Shown here: piece by piece, positions 25,514-33,712 of the stretch
Position numbering within the stretch: the first letter of the stretch is position 1
How the letters are laid out: every line of letters begins with the position of its first letter
NCBI GenBank assembly: GCA_013299105.1
Contig: JAAFJY010000027.1
Span: forward strand, 49,795-113,794
Source: Chitinophagales bacterium
Lineage (GTDB): Bacteria > Bacteroidota > Bacteroidia > Chitinophagales > Saprospiraceae
Direction of reading: 5' to 3'
DNA: 64,000 nucleotides
The notes under the pieces: model-generated
What the model saw: only the letters and a program-made list of their open reading frames with translations
What the model was told of the DNA's origin: nothing
Database searches by the model: none
Made by a program: the position numbers and the translations under genes

Positions 25514-25528
25514 TGCAACATCGTTGCA
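25514..25528. promoter_or_regulatory. Second copy of the 15-bp palindromic operator-like site (inverted)
   Basis: TGCAACATCGTTGCA is the exact reverse complement of 22199-22213. It ends 15 bp before the ATG of the ABC-transporter fragment. That position overlaps where RNA polymerase would bind. Confidence 0.5.
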
Positions 25529-25543
25529 TAAAATATCGAATTT

Positions 25544-25839
25544 ATGATCCAGATACAAAATGCCAATAAATCTTTCAAAGGACACCCTGCGGTACAAAAT
25601 TTGAACTTGCAAGTAACAAAAGGAGAGATCCTCGGTCTTTTAGGAGCAAATGGAGCTGGCAAATCCACTACAATGCTATTTCCCAAACTCATTTTGATGA
25701 TTGCCAATTTTATCGAAGTGAAATACAACGCTTGGTTGATAAGCAAATCGACTTATTGATTGCAGAGATGTGGAATGATGCGAAAGTGGACAAGAAGAAG
25801 TACGAGGCGTATTTTCAAAAACTTTCTAAGCTCAATTAA
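25544..25839 (+). pseudogene. ABC transporter ATPase remnant joined to the 3' end of another gene
   Basis: The first 43 codons read like the start of an ABC ATPase (IQNANKSFKG, GEILGLLGANGAGKSTT, an intact Walker A). Directly after GKSTT the similarity ends and this frame stops at 25759. In the next frame, from about 25672 to the TAA at 25839, there is a different coding-like tail (HFDDCQFYRSE, DLLIAEMWNDAKVDKKKY, FQKLSKLN). No Q-loop, signature or Walker B is present. An internal deletion that fused two genes would explain this. The tail's parent gene is not recognised. Confidence 0.7.
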
Positions 25840-25856
25840 TCTGCAAAAGCCTAAGT

Positions 25857-25984
25857 ATTTGAGCTAAAATAGAAAGGACGTATTTTGCTCTTTAGGGTTA
25901 GCAAAAAAAAGAACACAACTTCCTTTCGTCTAGTTGTCTATCTTTTTACTAAACCCAAATCCGTCCACCTTTTTTACGCTTCCT
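25857..25984 (+). repeat. Hairpin repeat family A, copy 4
   Basis: GAGCTAAAATAGAAAGGACG, GGTTAGC, ACACAACTTCC, CTAGTTGT, CTAAACCC, AAATCCGTCCACC and TTACGCTTCC. GGACG pairs with CGTCC where copy 2 has GGTAAAC/GTTTACC. It ends about 20 bp before the next gene. Confidence 0.82.
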
Positions 25985-26003
25985 AACTCAAACATTGAAA
26001 AAA

Positions 26004-27638
26004 ATGATCCATTCTGCGCCAAAAAGATTAAAAGTGGCCACGCTCTTAGCAGGCATATGCATGGTATTCAACAATGCCAATGCACAAAAACCGACAAAAG
26101 CCGATTACCTTGATTGGGGCTTGCATGGTTATTTAGGATACGAAGTAAAACCCAACCCAGCTTATGGAATGGGTGTCTCTTTTTACACCGCCGCCTGGAA
26201 ACTTGTAGATCAACCCATTGAGCGATTTCAAATTGGCTTACCAGGAACATGGATTATGCCCAACAACATGGACAATGATTCAACGGTGTTCTGCCCTCCA
26301 GGTACAGAGATTCGGTCTGTTGAGGCATTTGGCCCCACCTATTCAAGAGTATTCCAAACCCTTGAGGGAGGCTTGGGATATTGGGCAAGAAACAGATACA
26401 GGTATGGGCCGCCTAAATTCAGTATGAACGCTACGCCTCAATGTTATGATTATGAAGTAGCCAGCCCTGGTTGGTCTTTCTTTTATGATGATAAAGCCCT
26501 TTTGGATAGCCTGATCGGAGTTGCCCAATTGAGTAATCGTTTATTAATTCCACCTGATGCGCTCACTTTTGAAGGAAACCCGAATGGAGAATTTATGGGG
26601 TATTCCTACATGGCACTACCCTTTACGGACGCTTATCATGATTCAAAAGTTCCGGTAGGAAACCAAAGTTGGACCTGTTTCATTAATACTAAAAATTTCA
26701 AAGGCCCTATTGCCTTTTACCTTCCAGAAACATGGGCAAAATTCTCAGTGACCTATCCCCAAGTGGCAGGTCTTGGGCTGGATGCAAAAGAAGGTATCAT
26801 TAGCAGCGGAGCGATGGAAATTGGCAACACCCCAACTTTCAGGAAATATGACCAAGACAGTACCTTGTATGTGAAAATTCCAAAATTAAATTTCCCGATT
26901 GATGCCCAGGGGAAGTCATCGCTGGTTCAGGACTTAAGGTATTACAATAGAAATGCTTTGTGGAATGAGATACTCGCATGGAGAACAGAGAATGTGCCTT
27001 CAAGCGGAAAGTTTAATGCTAAAGGCATGTTTAAGCCTGAGATGGATAGTACTTTTTACGGCCTTACTATCTATGATGTAAAGATTCAGAGCCTGGGCAG
27101 CAGCTTCAAACCATTTGTAAATGACAGCACCTTCGGTTTTTCCTGGAAAGATGCTGCATCCAATCCCGGTTCGCTTCCAGAATATTACAAAGGGGTGGGT
27201 GATCGAATGGTCCCTATTCAGGAATCTGAAGTTCCGAAAAACTTAGGCTTGCTCGAAGCTAGGTTTCCTACTCAACGGAATGCTGGCACTTATTCGTCTC
27301 CAAAAAAAGGAAGTTGGGCAACTCCAGGCCCCGCCAAAGGCCCTTACAAAGCAACGCTCAATGATGGTTCTGTGGTAACTTATTATTGGTTTAGGTTCAT
27401 AGATCAGCCCGTTTTTGGTCAATTCAATTGGAGTACTGAAAAGAGAATGGCTTTGCAGTCACTGGTTGAAAAGATGCATGCTGAATGGCCCATTGATCGA
27501 GATTATATGCCAGCACCTACTTTTGGTGAATTAGTAAGCCTTGATAAAAACTTAGTCGTGACACCCCCAAAGGGTCTGGAAGTTGGCTATGTACCAATAG
27601 TTGTGAAACAGGCACCTCAAAAATCGAATAAGAAATAG
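26004..27638 (+). CDS. Large secreted protein, family not recognised
   Basis: The ATG at 26004 follows an in-frame TTG at 25995; either start keeps the signal peptide (LKVATLLAGICMVFNNANAQ). The mature part is about 515 residues, rich in Tyr, Trp, Pro and Gly, with no further TM segment (LGYEVKPNPAYGMGVSFYTA, WTCFINTKNFKGPIAFYLPE, YYWFRFIDQPVFGQFNWS). There is no T9SS C-terminal domain; it ends in KQAPQKSNKK. Composition suggests a beta-rich periplasmic or outer-membrane-associated protein. I do not recognise it. Confidence 0.75.
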   Translation: MIHSAPKRLKVATLLAGICMVFNNANAQKPTKADYLDWGLHGYLGYEVKPNPAYGMGVSFYTAAWKLVDQPIERFQIGLPGTWIMPNNMDNDSTVFCPPGTEIRSVEAFGPTYSRVFQTLEGGLGYWARNRYRYGPPKFSMNATPQCYDYEVASPGWSFFYDDKALLDSLIGVAQLSNRLLIPPDALTFEGNPNGEFMGYSYMALPFTDAYHDSKVPVGNQSWTCFINTKNFKGPIAFYLPETWAKFSVTYPQVAGLGLDAKEGIISSGAMEIGNTPTFRKYDQDSTLYVKIPKLNFPIDAQGKSSLVQDLRYYNRNALWNEILAWRTENVPSSGKFNAKGMFKPEMDSTFYGLTIYDVKIQSLGSSFKPFVNDSTFGFSWKDAASNPGSLPEYYKGVGDRMVPIQESEVPKNLGLLEARFPTQRNAGTYSSPKKGSWATPGPAKGPYKATLNDGSVVTYYWFRFIDQPVFGQFNWSTEKRMALQSLVEKMHAEWPIDRDYMPAPTFGELVSLDKNLVVTPPKGLEVGYVPIVVKQAPQKSNKK

Positions 27639-27753
27639 CGCTATGACGAATTCCTTAAAATGCACTTTGAAACCCTACAAAAAAACTTAGCCGTCTTTTT
27701 GAATAAAAAACTCGGAATCCTTTGAAAATTGGAAAGAAATAGTGATAAGGATG

Positions 27754-27969
27754 TCATATTTTTCCAAATACTTGCAAAAATAAGGACATGCCGATCACTA
27801 TTTTTTGCTCTGCCTTGAGCATCGGGCTCATGGCCAACAAAAGCTCACCAAGGACTTCTGAAATATGGTGGTGAATGCTTGGACCGATCAAGCCCAATAC
27901 GATCAAACAGAGGGTGTTGATAAAATGAATGCGTTGCGGACTCAGCATGACCAGTGATTTTGGATACAT
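27754..27969 (-). CDS. Possible 71-residue hydrophobic small protein
   Basis: The ORF on the minus strand has one long hydrophobic region (INTLCLIVLGLIGPSIHHHI) and a second weaker one near its end. It sits alone between two convergent genes. Coding evidence is weak, with no clear promoter or homologue that I know. The remainder of 27639-28013 shows nothing I can name. Confidence 0.25.
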   Translation of the reverse strand: MYPKSLVMLSPQRIHFINTLCLIVLGLIGPSIHHHISEVLGELLLAMSPMLKAEQKIVIGMSLFLQVFGKI

Positions 27970-28013
27970 GATGATGTCTCAATTTATCACCTTATTCCAT
28001 TGTCAGGCAAGGC

Positions 28014-29765
28014 TCAATGCACAACTTTCAGCACCCCTTCCTGCGCACCTGCCTGGATTCGGATGAAATAAAGCCCAGCTGGGAAATCATCAAAATGCAA
28101 CTCGTGCCTTTGGAAATCCTGTTTGAGTATTTTTTCCTGCTTCAGCAAGCGGCCCATACCGTCGTACACTTGCAATTGGCCATTTTCGGCAATTGGACCA
28201 ATTTTCAGCACCCCTTTCGTTTCAATGGGGTTGGGGAAGAGGCGCAATGAGACTTTTTGGGCAATATCCTGGGTATCGGTCACACTCAGCGCGGCTTTTA
28301 CGGCAGCCGCAACGTTGATTCGACCGAAACCATACACTGGGTTGGGGATGGTCATACCGGCCACCTCGGCGCAAGTTTGGTTGGTGGTTTTGGGAGTAGC
28401 ACTTTTCTCCAACAATTCTTCAATTTTGTCGACCTGGCCAGCCAATCTGGGATTGGCCGAAATGATCAAAGCCACTGCGCCTGCCACGTGCGGACCAGCC
28501 ATGCTGGTGCCGCTAAAATTGGCATAGCCCCCGTTTGGGACCGATGAGCGCACATTCGAGCCAGGCGCAGTCACATTGGGCTTCATGATGATCTGGCCTT
28601 TGTAAGTAGCTGGCCCACGCGAACTGAAACCGGAGATCGTATCGTTCTGGCGTACCGAACCTACCGAAAAACTATTGGGTAAAAACGCAGGGATTTCGGT
28701 CACCGTGCGGCAATTGGGGCCAGAGTTACCCGCAGACACGACAACCACTACGCCAGCGGCTTTGAGGTTGTTCACCGCGCGTTCCATGATTTCAAAATTC
28801 CCTTCATTGCAACCCTCTTCAGCTACGCAGGCCCAGGAGTTGTTGATCACGTGAGGGGCCATTTTGGGATCGGGTTTTTCATTTTTGAGGTCAGTAGGGG
28901 CCAAAAACCACTGAAAACAGTCGAGGTAAGAAGCCGGACTGCCCCAACCGCGCTCCATGTTGCGGCAACCGATCCAAGTGGCCGCTGGTGCCACACCAAT
29001 TTGATTGCCTTGGCCGTCGTCGCCGATCATGGTGCCCATGGTATGGGTCCCGTGAGCATCGTCGTCGCAGGGGATAGAAGAGCGCAGGCCGCAGGGATTG
29101 AGCGTATCCTTGTTCAAAGGGCTGTAAGCTTTCACACCATCGTGCCAATTGTAGTTGTGGTTGGTGCTGTTGCCAGTGTTGCCCCGGTATTTTTTGCTTA
29201 AACTGGGGTGTCTAAAATCGTACCCCGTGTCCTGCCCGCCAATCACTACGCCTTGCCCACGAAAGCCTTGCCCCCAAACTTCAGGCGCTCCGATGCGAGA
29301 GATGCCCCATTCAATGGCGCTGCGCAGGTTGGCAATCGGCTCTCCCTGGATCACGGGGCGGTCTAGTTCGCTGTGCGGATTGCTCCAAATGCCCGCCACT
29401 GCGGGATGAGCGGCTAGCTCGCGGGCGGTTTTGCCGTCGAGATTGGCCACAAAAATTACATTCACCAGATAATAAGGCGTAAACAAGCGTCCATGACCTT
29501 GCAAAATCCGCAAGAGTGGGGCCTGGGTAGCCTTCGCAGTAGCTTGTAAGCGTTCAAAAACGTAAGTACCTTTTTGAGCTTTGTCGGGCAGAGCACCGGC
29601 AAAACTGAGGTCTGCCTGGTCTTTTAACAACACCAATGCTTCAACGCCATTTGGGCTTTCTAATTTTGCATACAATTGAGGGTCAATATTTTGCAAAAAC
29701 ACTTTGGTAACCGGTACAATGACCATTAGCAAAAGTGTTAAAAGAGTAGCGAATTTGCCTGACAT
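28014..29765 (-). CDS. Secreted subtilisin-like (S8) serine protease with T9SS type A sorting signal
   Basis: The protein has 583 residues. A Sec signal is followed by an I9-like propeptide region (EALVLLKDQADL, GRLFTPYYLVNVIFVANL). The S8 catalytic domain spans about 150-480, with Asp in VIGGQDTGYDFRHP, His in DDDAHGTHTMGTMIG, oxyanion Asn in HVINNSWAC and Ser in FSGTSMAGPHVAGAVAL. The C-terminal 80 residues are a T9SS type A domain (LRLFPNPIETKGVLKI, FPAGLYFIRI, EGVLKVVH). The product should be exported by T9SS and cell-attached or released. It likely digests extracellular protein. Confidence 0.94.
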   Translation of the reverse strand: MSGKFATLLTLLLMVIVPVTKVFLQNIDPQLYAKLESPNGVEALVLLKDQADLSFAGALPDKAQKGTYVFERLQATAKATQAPLLRILQGHGRLFTPYYLVNVIFVANLDGKTARELAAHPAVAGIWSNPHSELDRPVIQGEPIANLRSAIEWGISRIGAPEVWGQGFRGQGVVIGGQDTGYDFRHPSLSKKYRGNTGNSTNHNYNWHDGVKAYSPLNKDTLNPCGLRSSIPCDDDAHGTHTMGTMIGDDGQGNQIGVAPAATWIGCRNMERGWGSPASYLDCFQWFLAPTDLKNEKPDPKMAPHVINNSWACVAEEGCNEGNFEIMERAVNNLKAAGVVVVVSAGNSGPNCRTVTEIPAFLPNSFSVGSVRQNDTISGFSSRGPATYKGQIIMKPNVTAPGSNVRSSVPNGGYANFSGTSMAGPHVAGAVALIISANPRLAGQVDKIEELLEKSATPKTTNQTCAEVAGMTIPNPVYGFGRINVAAAVKAALSVTDTQDIAQKVSLRLFPNPIETKGVLKIGPIAENGQLQVYDGMGRLLKQEKILKQDFQRHELHFDDFPAGLYFIRIQAGAQEGVLKVVH

Positions 29766-29811
29766 ACAATAAAGGTCTTGTTTTGGAGTTCTGATAGGGC
29801 TTTGGTAAGCA

Positions 29812-29819
29812 CAAAGTTA
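29812..29819 (-). promoter_or_regulatory. -7 motif TAACTTTG upstream of the S8 protease
   Basis: The minus strand reads TAACTTTG about 46 bp before the ATG at 29765. No strong -33 match. Confidence 0.45.
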
Positions 29820-29907
29820 CGTTAATCTTGCCCATTTTGCTTGTACACATTCCCTGAACAACATGCTGATTTTTAAGTTTGTCGTTCATGTGACGAGCTT
29901 TAGCATT

Positions 29908-30037
29908 CGAGCTAAAACAAGATAAACCATTTTGCCCAGAGGTTTGGTAAAAAATGAGAGCACAACTTTCTTTTAGTCAGCTACTTATCTTTTTTCACTA
30001 AACCCAAATTCGGTTACCTTGTTTTTTCACGTTCCGC
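29908..30037 (+). repeat. Hairpin repeat family A, copy 5
   Basis: CGAGCTAAAACAAGATAAACC at the left faces GGTTACCTTGTTTTTTCACG at the right. GGTTTGGTAAAAAATGAGAG, CACAACTTTC and CACTAAACCC are the inner segments. It is the most diverged of the five copies. Confidence 0.7.
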
Positions 30038-30290
30038 TTACAATAATTTAATCTTATTTTTTTTTGTAAAAGTTTCGTCATGAATGTAAAAAGGCTTAAC
30101 TTTAACAAAAATTAAGCCTTGTTCTCAAAATTTTCCTTGCCTTTAGTTTTTTCCACCTTTCCGGTTGTTTACCCATTTGAACTTTTTGAAAACATCCTGC
30201 TGCTGTATTGCACAGAGGAATTTCCCTGTTTGCACGATCAGCAACAGTACTGAGCTTTGAAAAATATCTACGTACCTTTAAGCGGTGACA

Positions 30291-30758
30291 ATGGAACCAG
30301 CAATCCACTTGTACAATGCCTATTCAGGCTTGCATGCAATGGAGCAAATTGCGCTCTTAAACTTTTTTAGGCAAAATGCTCCAGAGACGGACAATGTTGC
30401 CATCCAGGAAGCGCTGGACTGTGCACTCAAAAACAAGCCTTCGTTTGGAGGTTTTGTACTCACCCATACTTTACAAGGCAAGATTGTAGCAGCCCTCGTA
30501 GTCAATAAGACAGGTATGCAATGCTTTAAGTCTGAGAATCTACTCGTCTTAGCTACTTTGCACCAGGAGTACGCCAATCATCCAGAGCTGCTGGAAACCC
30601 TCATCGATAAAGCCATTCACCAAAGCGACGGTGACATCTCTTTTTACGCCAAATCAAGAAATCCGGCCCTCATGATGGCCAAGCGCATGGGCTTCAACGA
30701 ACAGTATGTGGAATTGAAGTTCAAACCTGTTGCTGCCGCCACAAAAGTCAGGGTATAG
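30291..30758 (+). CDS. GNAT-like acetyltransferase-fold protein
   Basis: ATG 30291 is preferred over GTG 30285. The protein has 155 residues and is soluble. The last third, DISFYAKSRNPALMMAKRMG followed by FNEQYVELKFKP, resembles the alpha4-beta6-beta7 end of GNAT folds, where a residue run A/N-x-x-A-x-x-x-x-x-x-GF is common. The acetyl-CoA loop (Q/RxxGxG/A) is not obvious, so activity is uncertain. TACCTTTA just upstream (about 30273) resembles a -7 element. It is followed by the lipoprotein gene 43 bp later. Confidence 0.55.
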   Translation: MEPAIHLYNAYSGLHAMEQIALLNFFRQNAPETDNVAIQEALDCALKNKPSFGGFVLTHTLQGKIVAALVVNKTGMQCFKSENLLVLATLHQEYANHPELLETLIDKAIHQSDGDISFYAKSRNPALMMAKRMGFNEQYVELKFKPVAAATKVRV

Positions 30759-30801
30759 GATTTTTGCTTTGCAAGACCTACTTTAGCGGGAAAAATTCGC
30801 A

Positions 30802-31233
30802 ATGCGCCAATCCATTTTGTTTGTATTGATGGTCTCGGTCCTTTGTGCCTGTCAAAACGACAAGCGCAAGCTGGACAAATCTCAGCAATTAAGCACCGAT
30901 CGCCCGGAAGCCAAGATCAGTTTTCGTTGCGAAACAGAAATGAACGACGAAACCGGGCCCAGTTCCCAGGTTTTTTTGGTCATTGATGAGCAGGCAACCA
31001 AAGTGGCCGACATCCAGGCTTGTAATCAAATTGACCCTGAAGCATACCAACAGCACAAGATGCCCAGTAACGCACTGGCGGCCTGTGGCGGCTGGTGGGC
31101 AGGTGGTGGCCAATACCTTTATGCCGTTCAACTCAAAGACAACATTGTAGTTTTCCAGGGCTTTCAAGACGAAGGCCAGGACGATGAAGGCTACCACTAC
31201 GAGCAAATTGCAAGTATTCCATTGCCAGAATAG
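30802..31233 (+). CDS. Putative lipoprotein of unknown function
   Basis: The protein has 143 residues with a lipoprotein signal (ILFVLMVSVLCACQND; Cys 16 or 18 is the lipidation site). The mature protein is small and acidic, with three more Cys residues (ISFRCETEMN, VADIQACNQI, LAACGGWWAGGGQYLYAV). It may be a disulphide-bonded periplasmic domain. It lies 11 bp before the AAA ATPase gene and is probably cotranscribed. No family recognised. Confidence 0.7.
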   Translation: MRQSILFVLMVSVLCACQNDKRKLDKSQQLSTDRPEAKISFRCETEMNDETGPSSQVFLVIDEQATKVADIQACNQIDPEAYQQHKMPSNALAACGGWWAGGGQYLYAVQLKDNIVVFQGFQDEGQDDEGYHYEQIASIPLPE

Positions 31234-31244
31234 CCTGAGAAGCC

Positions 31245-32321
31245 ATGACAGAAGTACTTCGTCCTCACGCCGAGCAGGTTTATGCCAGCGAATTAGCTGC
31301 GCTGGTTGCGCAAGACGAGCGCCCTCGCCCACAAAACTGGCAATTGTCGCCCTGGGCGGTCACTACCTATTTGTTGGGTGGAACTCTTAGCGATGGCAGC
31401 AGCATCTCTCCCAAATATTTTGGCAGTCGCCGACTGATCGAAGTGGCCGTAGCAACCCTGGCTACCGACCGCGCCTTGTTGCTTTTGGGTACCCCTGGCA
31501 CCGCCAAAACCTGGGTAGCCGAGCACCTTTGCGCAGCCATCAGCGGAGATTCGACCCTCTTGGTGCAAGGTACTGCAGGCATGAGCGAAGACGCCTTGCG
31601 TTACGGCTGGAACTATGCCCGCCTACTGGCCGAAGGCCCCAGCGAGGCCGCAATGGTGCCCAGCCCGGTGATGCAGGGCATGAAACAAGGCAAAATTGTA
31701 AGGGTGGAGGAGTTGACCCGCATCCCCTCGGACGTACAGGATGCACTGATCACCGTTTTGTCGGAAAAAATTCTGCCTATTCCCGAATTGAGTACCGAAG
31801 TAGCAGCACGGCGCGGCTTCAACGTCATCGCTACCGCCAACGACCGCGACCGAGGGGTGAATGAGCTGTCGAGCGCCTTGCAGCGGCGCTTCAACACCGT
31901 GGTGATGCCCTTGCCAGCCAAACTGGAAGAAGAAGTTCAAATCGTCAAAACCCGGGTGGAAGAACTGGGCCAAGCCCTGGAATACCCACCCGTAAAAACC
32001 CCAGTGGAAGAAATCCGCCGCTTGGTGACTATTTTCCGCGAATTGCGAAGCGGGCGCACCGAAGACGGCAAGCTCAAACTCAAATCGCCGAGCTCCTCGC
32101 TCAGCACCGCCGAAGCCATCTCGGTGATCAACAGTGGGCAGGCCCTCTCCGCTTTTTTTGGCGACGGCCACTTGCGTGCCCAAGACCTGGCCTCCACTCT
32201 GGTAGGAGCCATCGTCAAAGACCCCAATCAAGACCAGGCGGCCTGGAGCGAATACCTCGAAACGGTAGTCAAAAATCGGGATGATTGGAAGGATTTGTAC
32301 CGGGCCTGTCGGGAGCGGTAG
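31245..32321 (+). CDS. MoxR-type AAA+ ATPase
   Basis: The protein has 358 residues. Walker A is LLLLGTPGTAKTWVAEHL. The MoxR/RavA-type insertion region reads VQGTAGMSEDALRYGWNYAR, the Walker B region is GKIVRVEELTRIPSDVQDAL, and sensor 1 is GFNVIATANDRDRGVNEL. The arginine finger is likely within LSSALQRRFN. In other genomes this ATPase branch accompanies VWA- and SWIM-domain proteins, with which it acts as a chaperone-like machine. Those partners are not seen here; after the stop come only repeats. The gene may be the end of its operon or an orphan. Confidence 0.88.
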   Translation: MTEVLRPHAEQVYASELAALVAQDERPRPQNWQLSPWAVTTYLLGGTLSDGSSISPKYFGSRRLIEVAVATLATDRALLLLGTPGTAKTWVAEHLCAAISGDSTLLVQGTAGMSEDALRYGWNYARLLAEGPSEAAMVPSPVMQGMKQGKIVRVEELTRIPSDVQDALITVLSEKILPIPELSTEVAARRGFNVIATANDRDRGVNELSSALQRRFNTVVMPLPAKLEEEVQIVKTRVEELGQALEYPPVKTPVEEIRRLVTIFRELRSGRTEDGKLKLKSPSSSLSTAEAISVINSGQALSAFFGDGHLRAQDLASTLVGAIVKDPNQDQAAWSEYLETVVKNRDDWKDLYRACRER

Positions 32322-32327
32322 GGGGGT

Positions 32328-32425
32328 ATTACATACGATAGACGAAATACGACATATGATTTGGGGGGCTCGCCAGGTAGATTTGGGACATTTTTAACAT
32401 TCGATTGCGCGGATTTAGGTTAGGA
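32328..32425 (+). repeat. Dispersed repeat family B, copy 3
   Basis: The head ACATACGATAGACGAAATAC, GACATATGATTT is followed by GGGGCTCGCCAGGTAGATTT and a TTCGATTGCGCGGATTTAGG body. Compare 40113-40222, whose head is nearly the same. Confidence 0.65.
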
Positions 32426-32470
32426 ACAGAAAAGAAAACATCTTCGACTTTTTATCAAGTCCTATGCGTG

Positions 32471-32685
32471 GCAACGTTATAGCCAAAATCATGGTGAAAA
32501 TCATGCTGGAAATCCGCAAGATAGGGTGTGGAGTGTGTAAGTGTGAGTTCAAATGTGAGTTCAAATGTAAGTTCGAGTGTGAGGGCTTAGAGCTTTAACT
32601 TTCGTCTCCGATCACCTGAAAACAGGGTTTTCTCACACCCAAACCCAATTTCAACCGTGTTCCCAACTAGCCCCGCGCAGCGAGG
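32471..32685 (+). repeat. Repeat family C, copy 2
   Basis: ATCATGCTGGAAATCCGCAA, GGGTGTGGAGTGTGTAAG, then GTGTGAGTTCAAAT units repeated, then GAGCTTTAACTTTCGTCTCC, GATCACCTGAAAACAGGG, TTCTCACACCCAAACCCAAT and CCGTGTTCCCAACTA. The stutter is longer here (about four units) than in copies 3-5. Confidence 0.8.
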
Positions 32686-32807
32686 ACATACATTTATTAA
32701 AGACGAAGATGTCTACTTTATTAATCTGCGGTCCTAAGCTGTAGTCCCAGCCAAAATTCTACAACAAGAACCCAAAATCATGCAAAGCCAATCGATTGGC
32801 TATAACC

Positions 32808-32815
32808 TATCTTTG
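32808..32815 (+). promoter_or_regulatory. -7 motif TATCTTTG for the HMA-MauE gene
   Basis: TATCTTTG ends 12 bp before the ATG at 32828. It lies inside the longer ORF that begins at 32780, which argues for the 32828 start. Confidence 0.55.
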
Positions 32816-32827
32816 CAGAAAAAAACA

Positions 32828-33547
32828 ATGGTACACGTATATAAGGTTACTGGCCTCACTTGCGATGCTTGCAACTACAAAGTGATGCATCTTTTGGGGC
32901 AAGTGCCCGCCGTAGAAAACGTTGAAATCAGCACTGATCGATTGGAGGCAAGTGTGCGCATGAGTGAACAGTTGTCTTTGGCTCAATTGCAGGCTGCATT
33001 GAAAGATTATCCCAAGTACCAGATTTTAGAAAACAGCAAGCCGGGGTCCACAACAGCTGCTGAGGCTGAACTTGCTAAATCTTGGTTGGCTACCTATCAA
33101 CCCTTGCTGCTGATTTTTGGCTATATTCTAGGTGTCAGTGTGCTTTTGGCCAAAAACTGGATGGACGGCATGCATTATTTCATGGCGGGGTTTTTCCTGG
33201 TTTTTTCTTTTTTCAAGTTGCTCAATCTGCACGCTTTTGCGGATAGCTATGCCATGTACGATATTGTGGCAGTGCGTTTTCGGCCCTGGGGTTTCATTTA
33301 TCCTTTTGTGGAATTGGGGCTGGGCCTGGCTTATTTGACCAATTTTCGTCCCATTACAACCAATTGGGTCGCTCTCGTGGTGATGTCAGTCAGCATCATC
33401 GGGGTCTTGGAGAGTGTGTTCAACCACCGCAAAATTCGCTGCGCATGCCTGGGTACCGTATTTAACCTGCCGATGAGCACCGTCACCATCATCGAGGATG
33501 CCCTGATGATCGCCATGAGTGGCTGGATGCTTTATACCATGAGTTGA
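32828..33547 (+). CDS. Fusion of a heavy-metal-associated (HMA) domain and a MauE/DoxX-like membrane domain
   Basis: The ATG at 32828 gives 239 residues. The N-terminal 65 residues are HMA-like with VTGLTCDACNYKVMHLLGQV (CxxC-type metal site CDAC), as in copper chaperones. After a linker come four TM segments (LLLIFGYILGVSVLLA, YFMAGFFLVFSFFKLLNL, YPFVELGLGLAYLTNF, VALVVMSVSIIGVLESVF) of the MauE family. IRCACLGTVFNLPMSTVTII holds two more Cys. MauE-type proteins support disulphide or metal-centre maturation. This fusion is known in Bacteroidota next to copper-handling genes, but no such genes are here. Confidence 0.85.
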   Translation: MVHVYKVTGLTCDACNYKVMHLLGQVPAVENVEISTDRLEASVRMSEQLSLAQLQAALKDYPKYQILENSKPGSTTAAEAELAKSWLATYQPLLLIFGYILGVSVLLAKNWMDGMHYFMAGFFLVFSFFKLLNLHAFADSYAMYDIVAVRFRPWGFIYPFVELGLGLAYLTNFRPITTNWVALVVMSVSIIGVLESVFNHRKIRCACLGTVFNLPMSTVTIIEDALMIAMSGWMLYTMS

Positions 33548-33611
33548 GTGGTCTTGTATGCCACAGGTGGCTTACCCGACTTTTTCTATTTACCTCATCT
33601 TCAAAAATTTA

Positions 33612-33642
33612 TTTGCAAACTCCCGAAACGGTATTATCTTTG
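33612..33642 (+). promoter_or_regulatory. Complete Bacteroidota promoter for rpsP, TTTG-N19-TATCTTTG
   Basis: TTTG at 33612-33615 and TATCTTTG at 33635-33642 are 19 bp apart, the ideal spacing. The 5' leader would be about 65 bases. Confidence 0.75.
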
Positions 33643-33712
33643 CACCCGCTTTAATCCCACCGCTTGATCATCAAGGTAAGTGGGCATGGTTTAACCAATT
33701 GTTTTTAGCATC

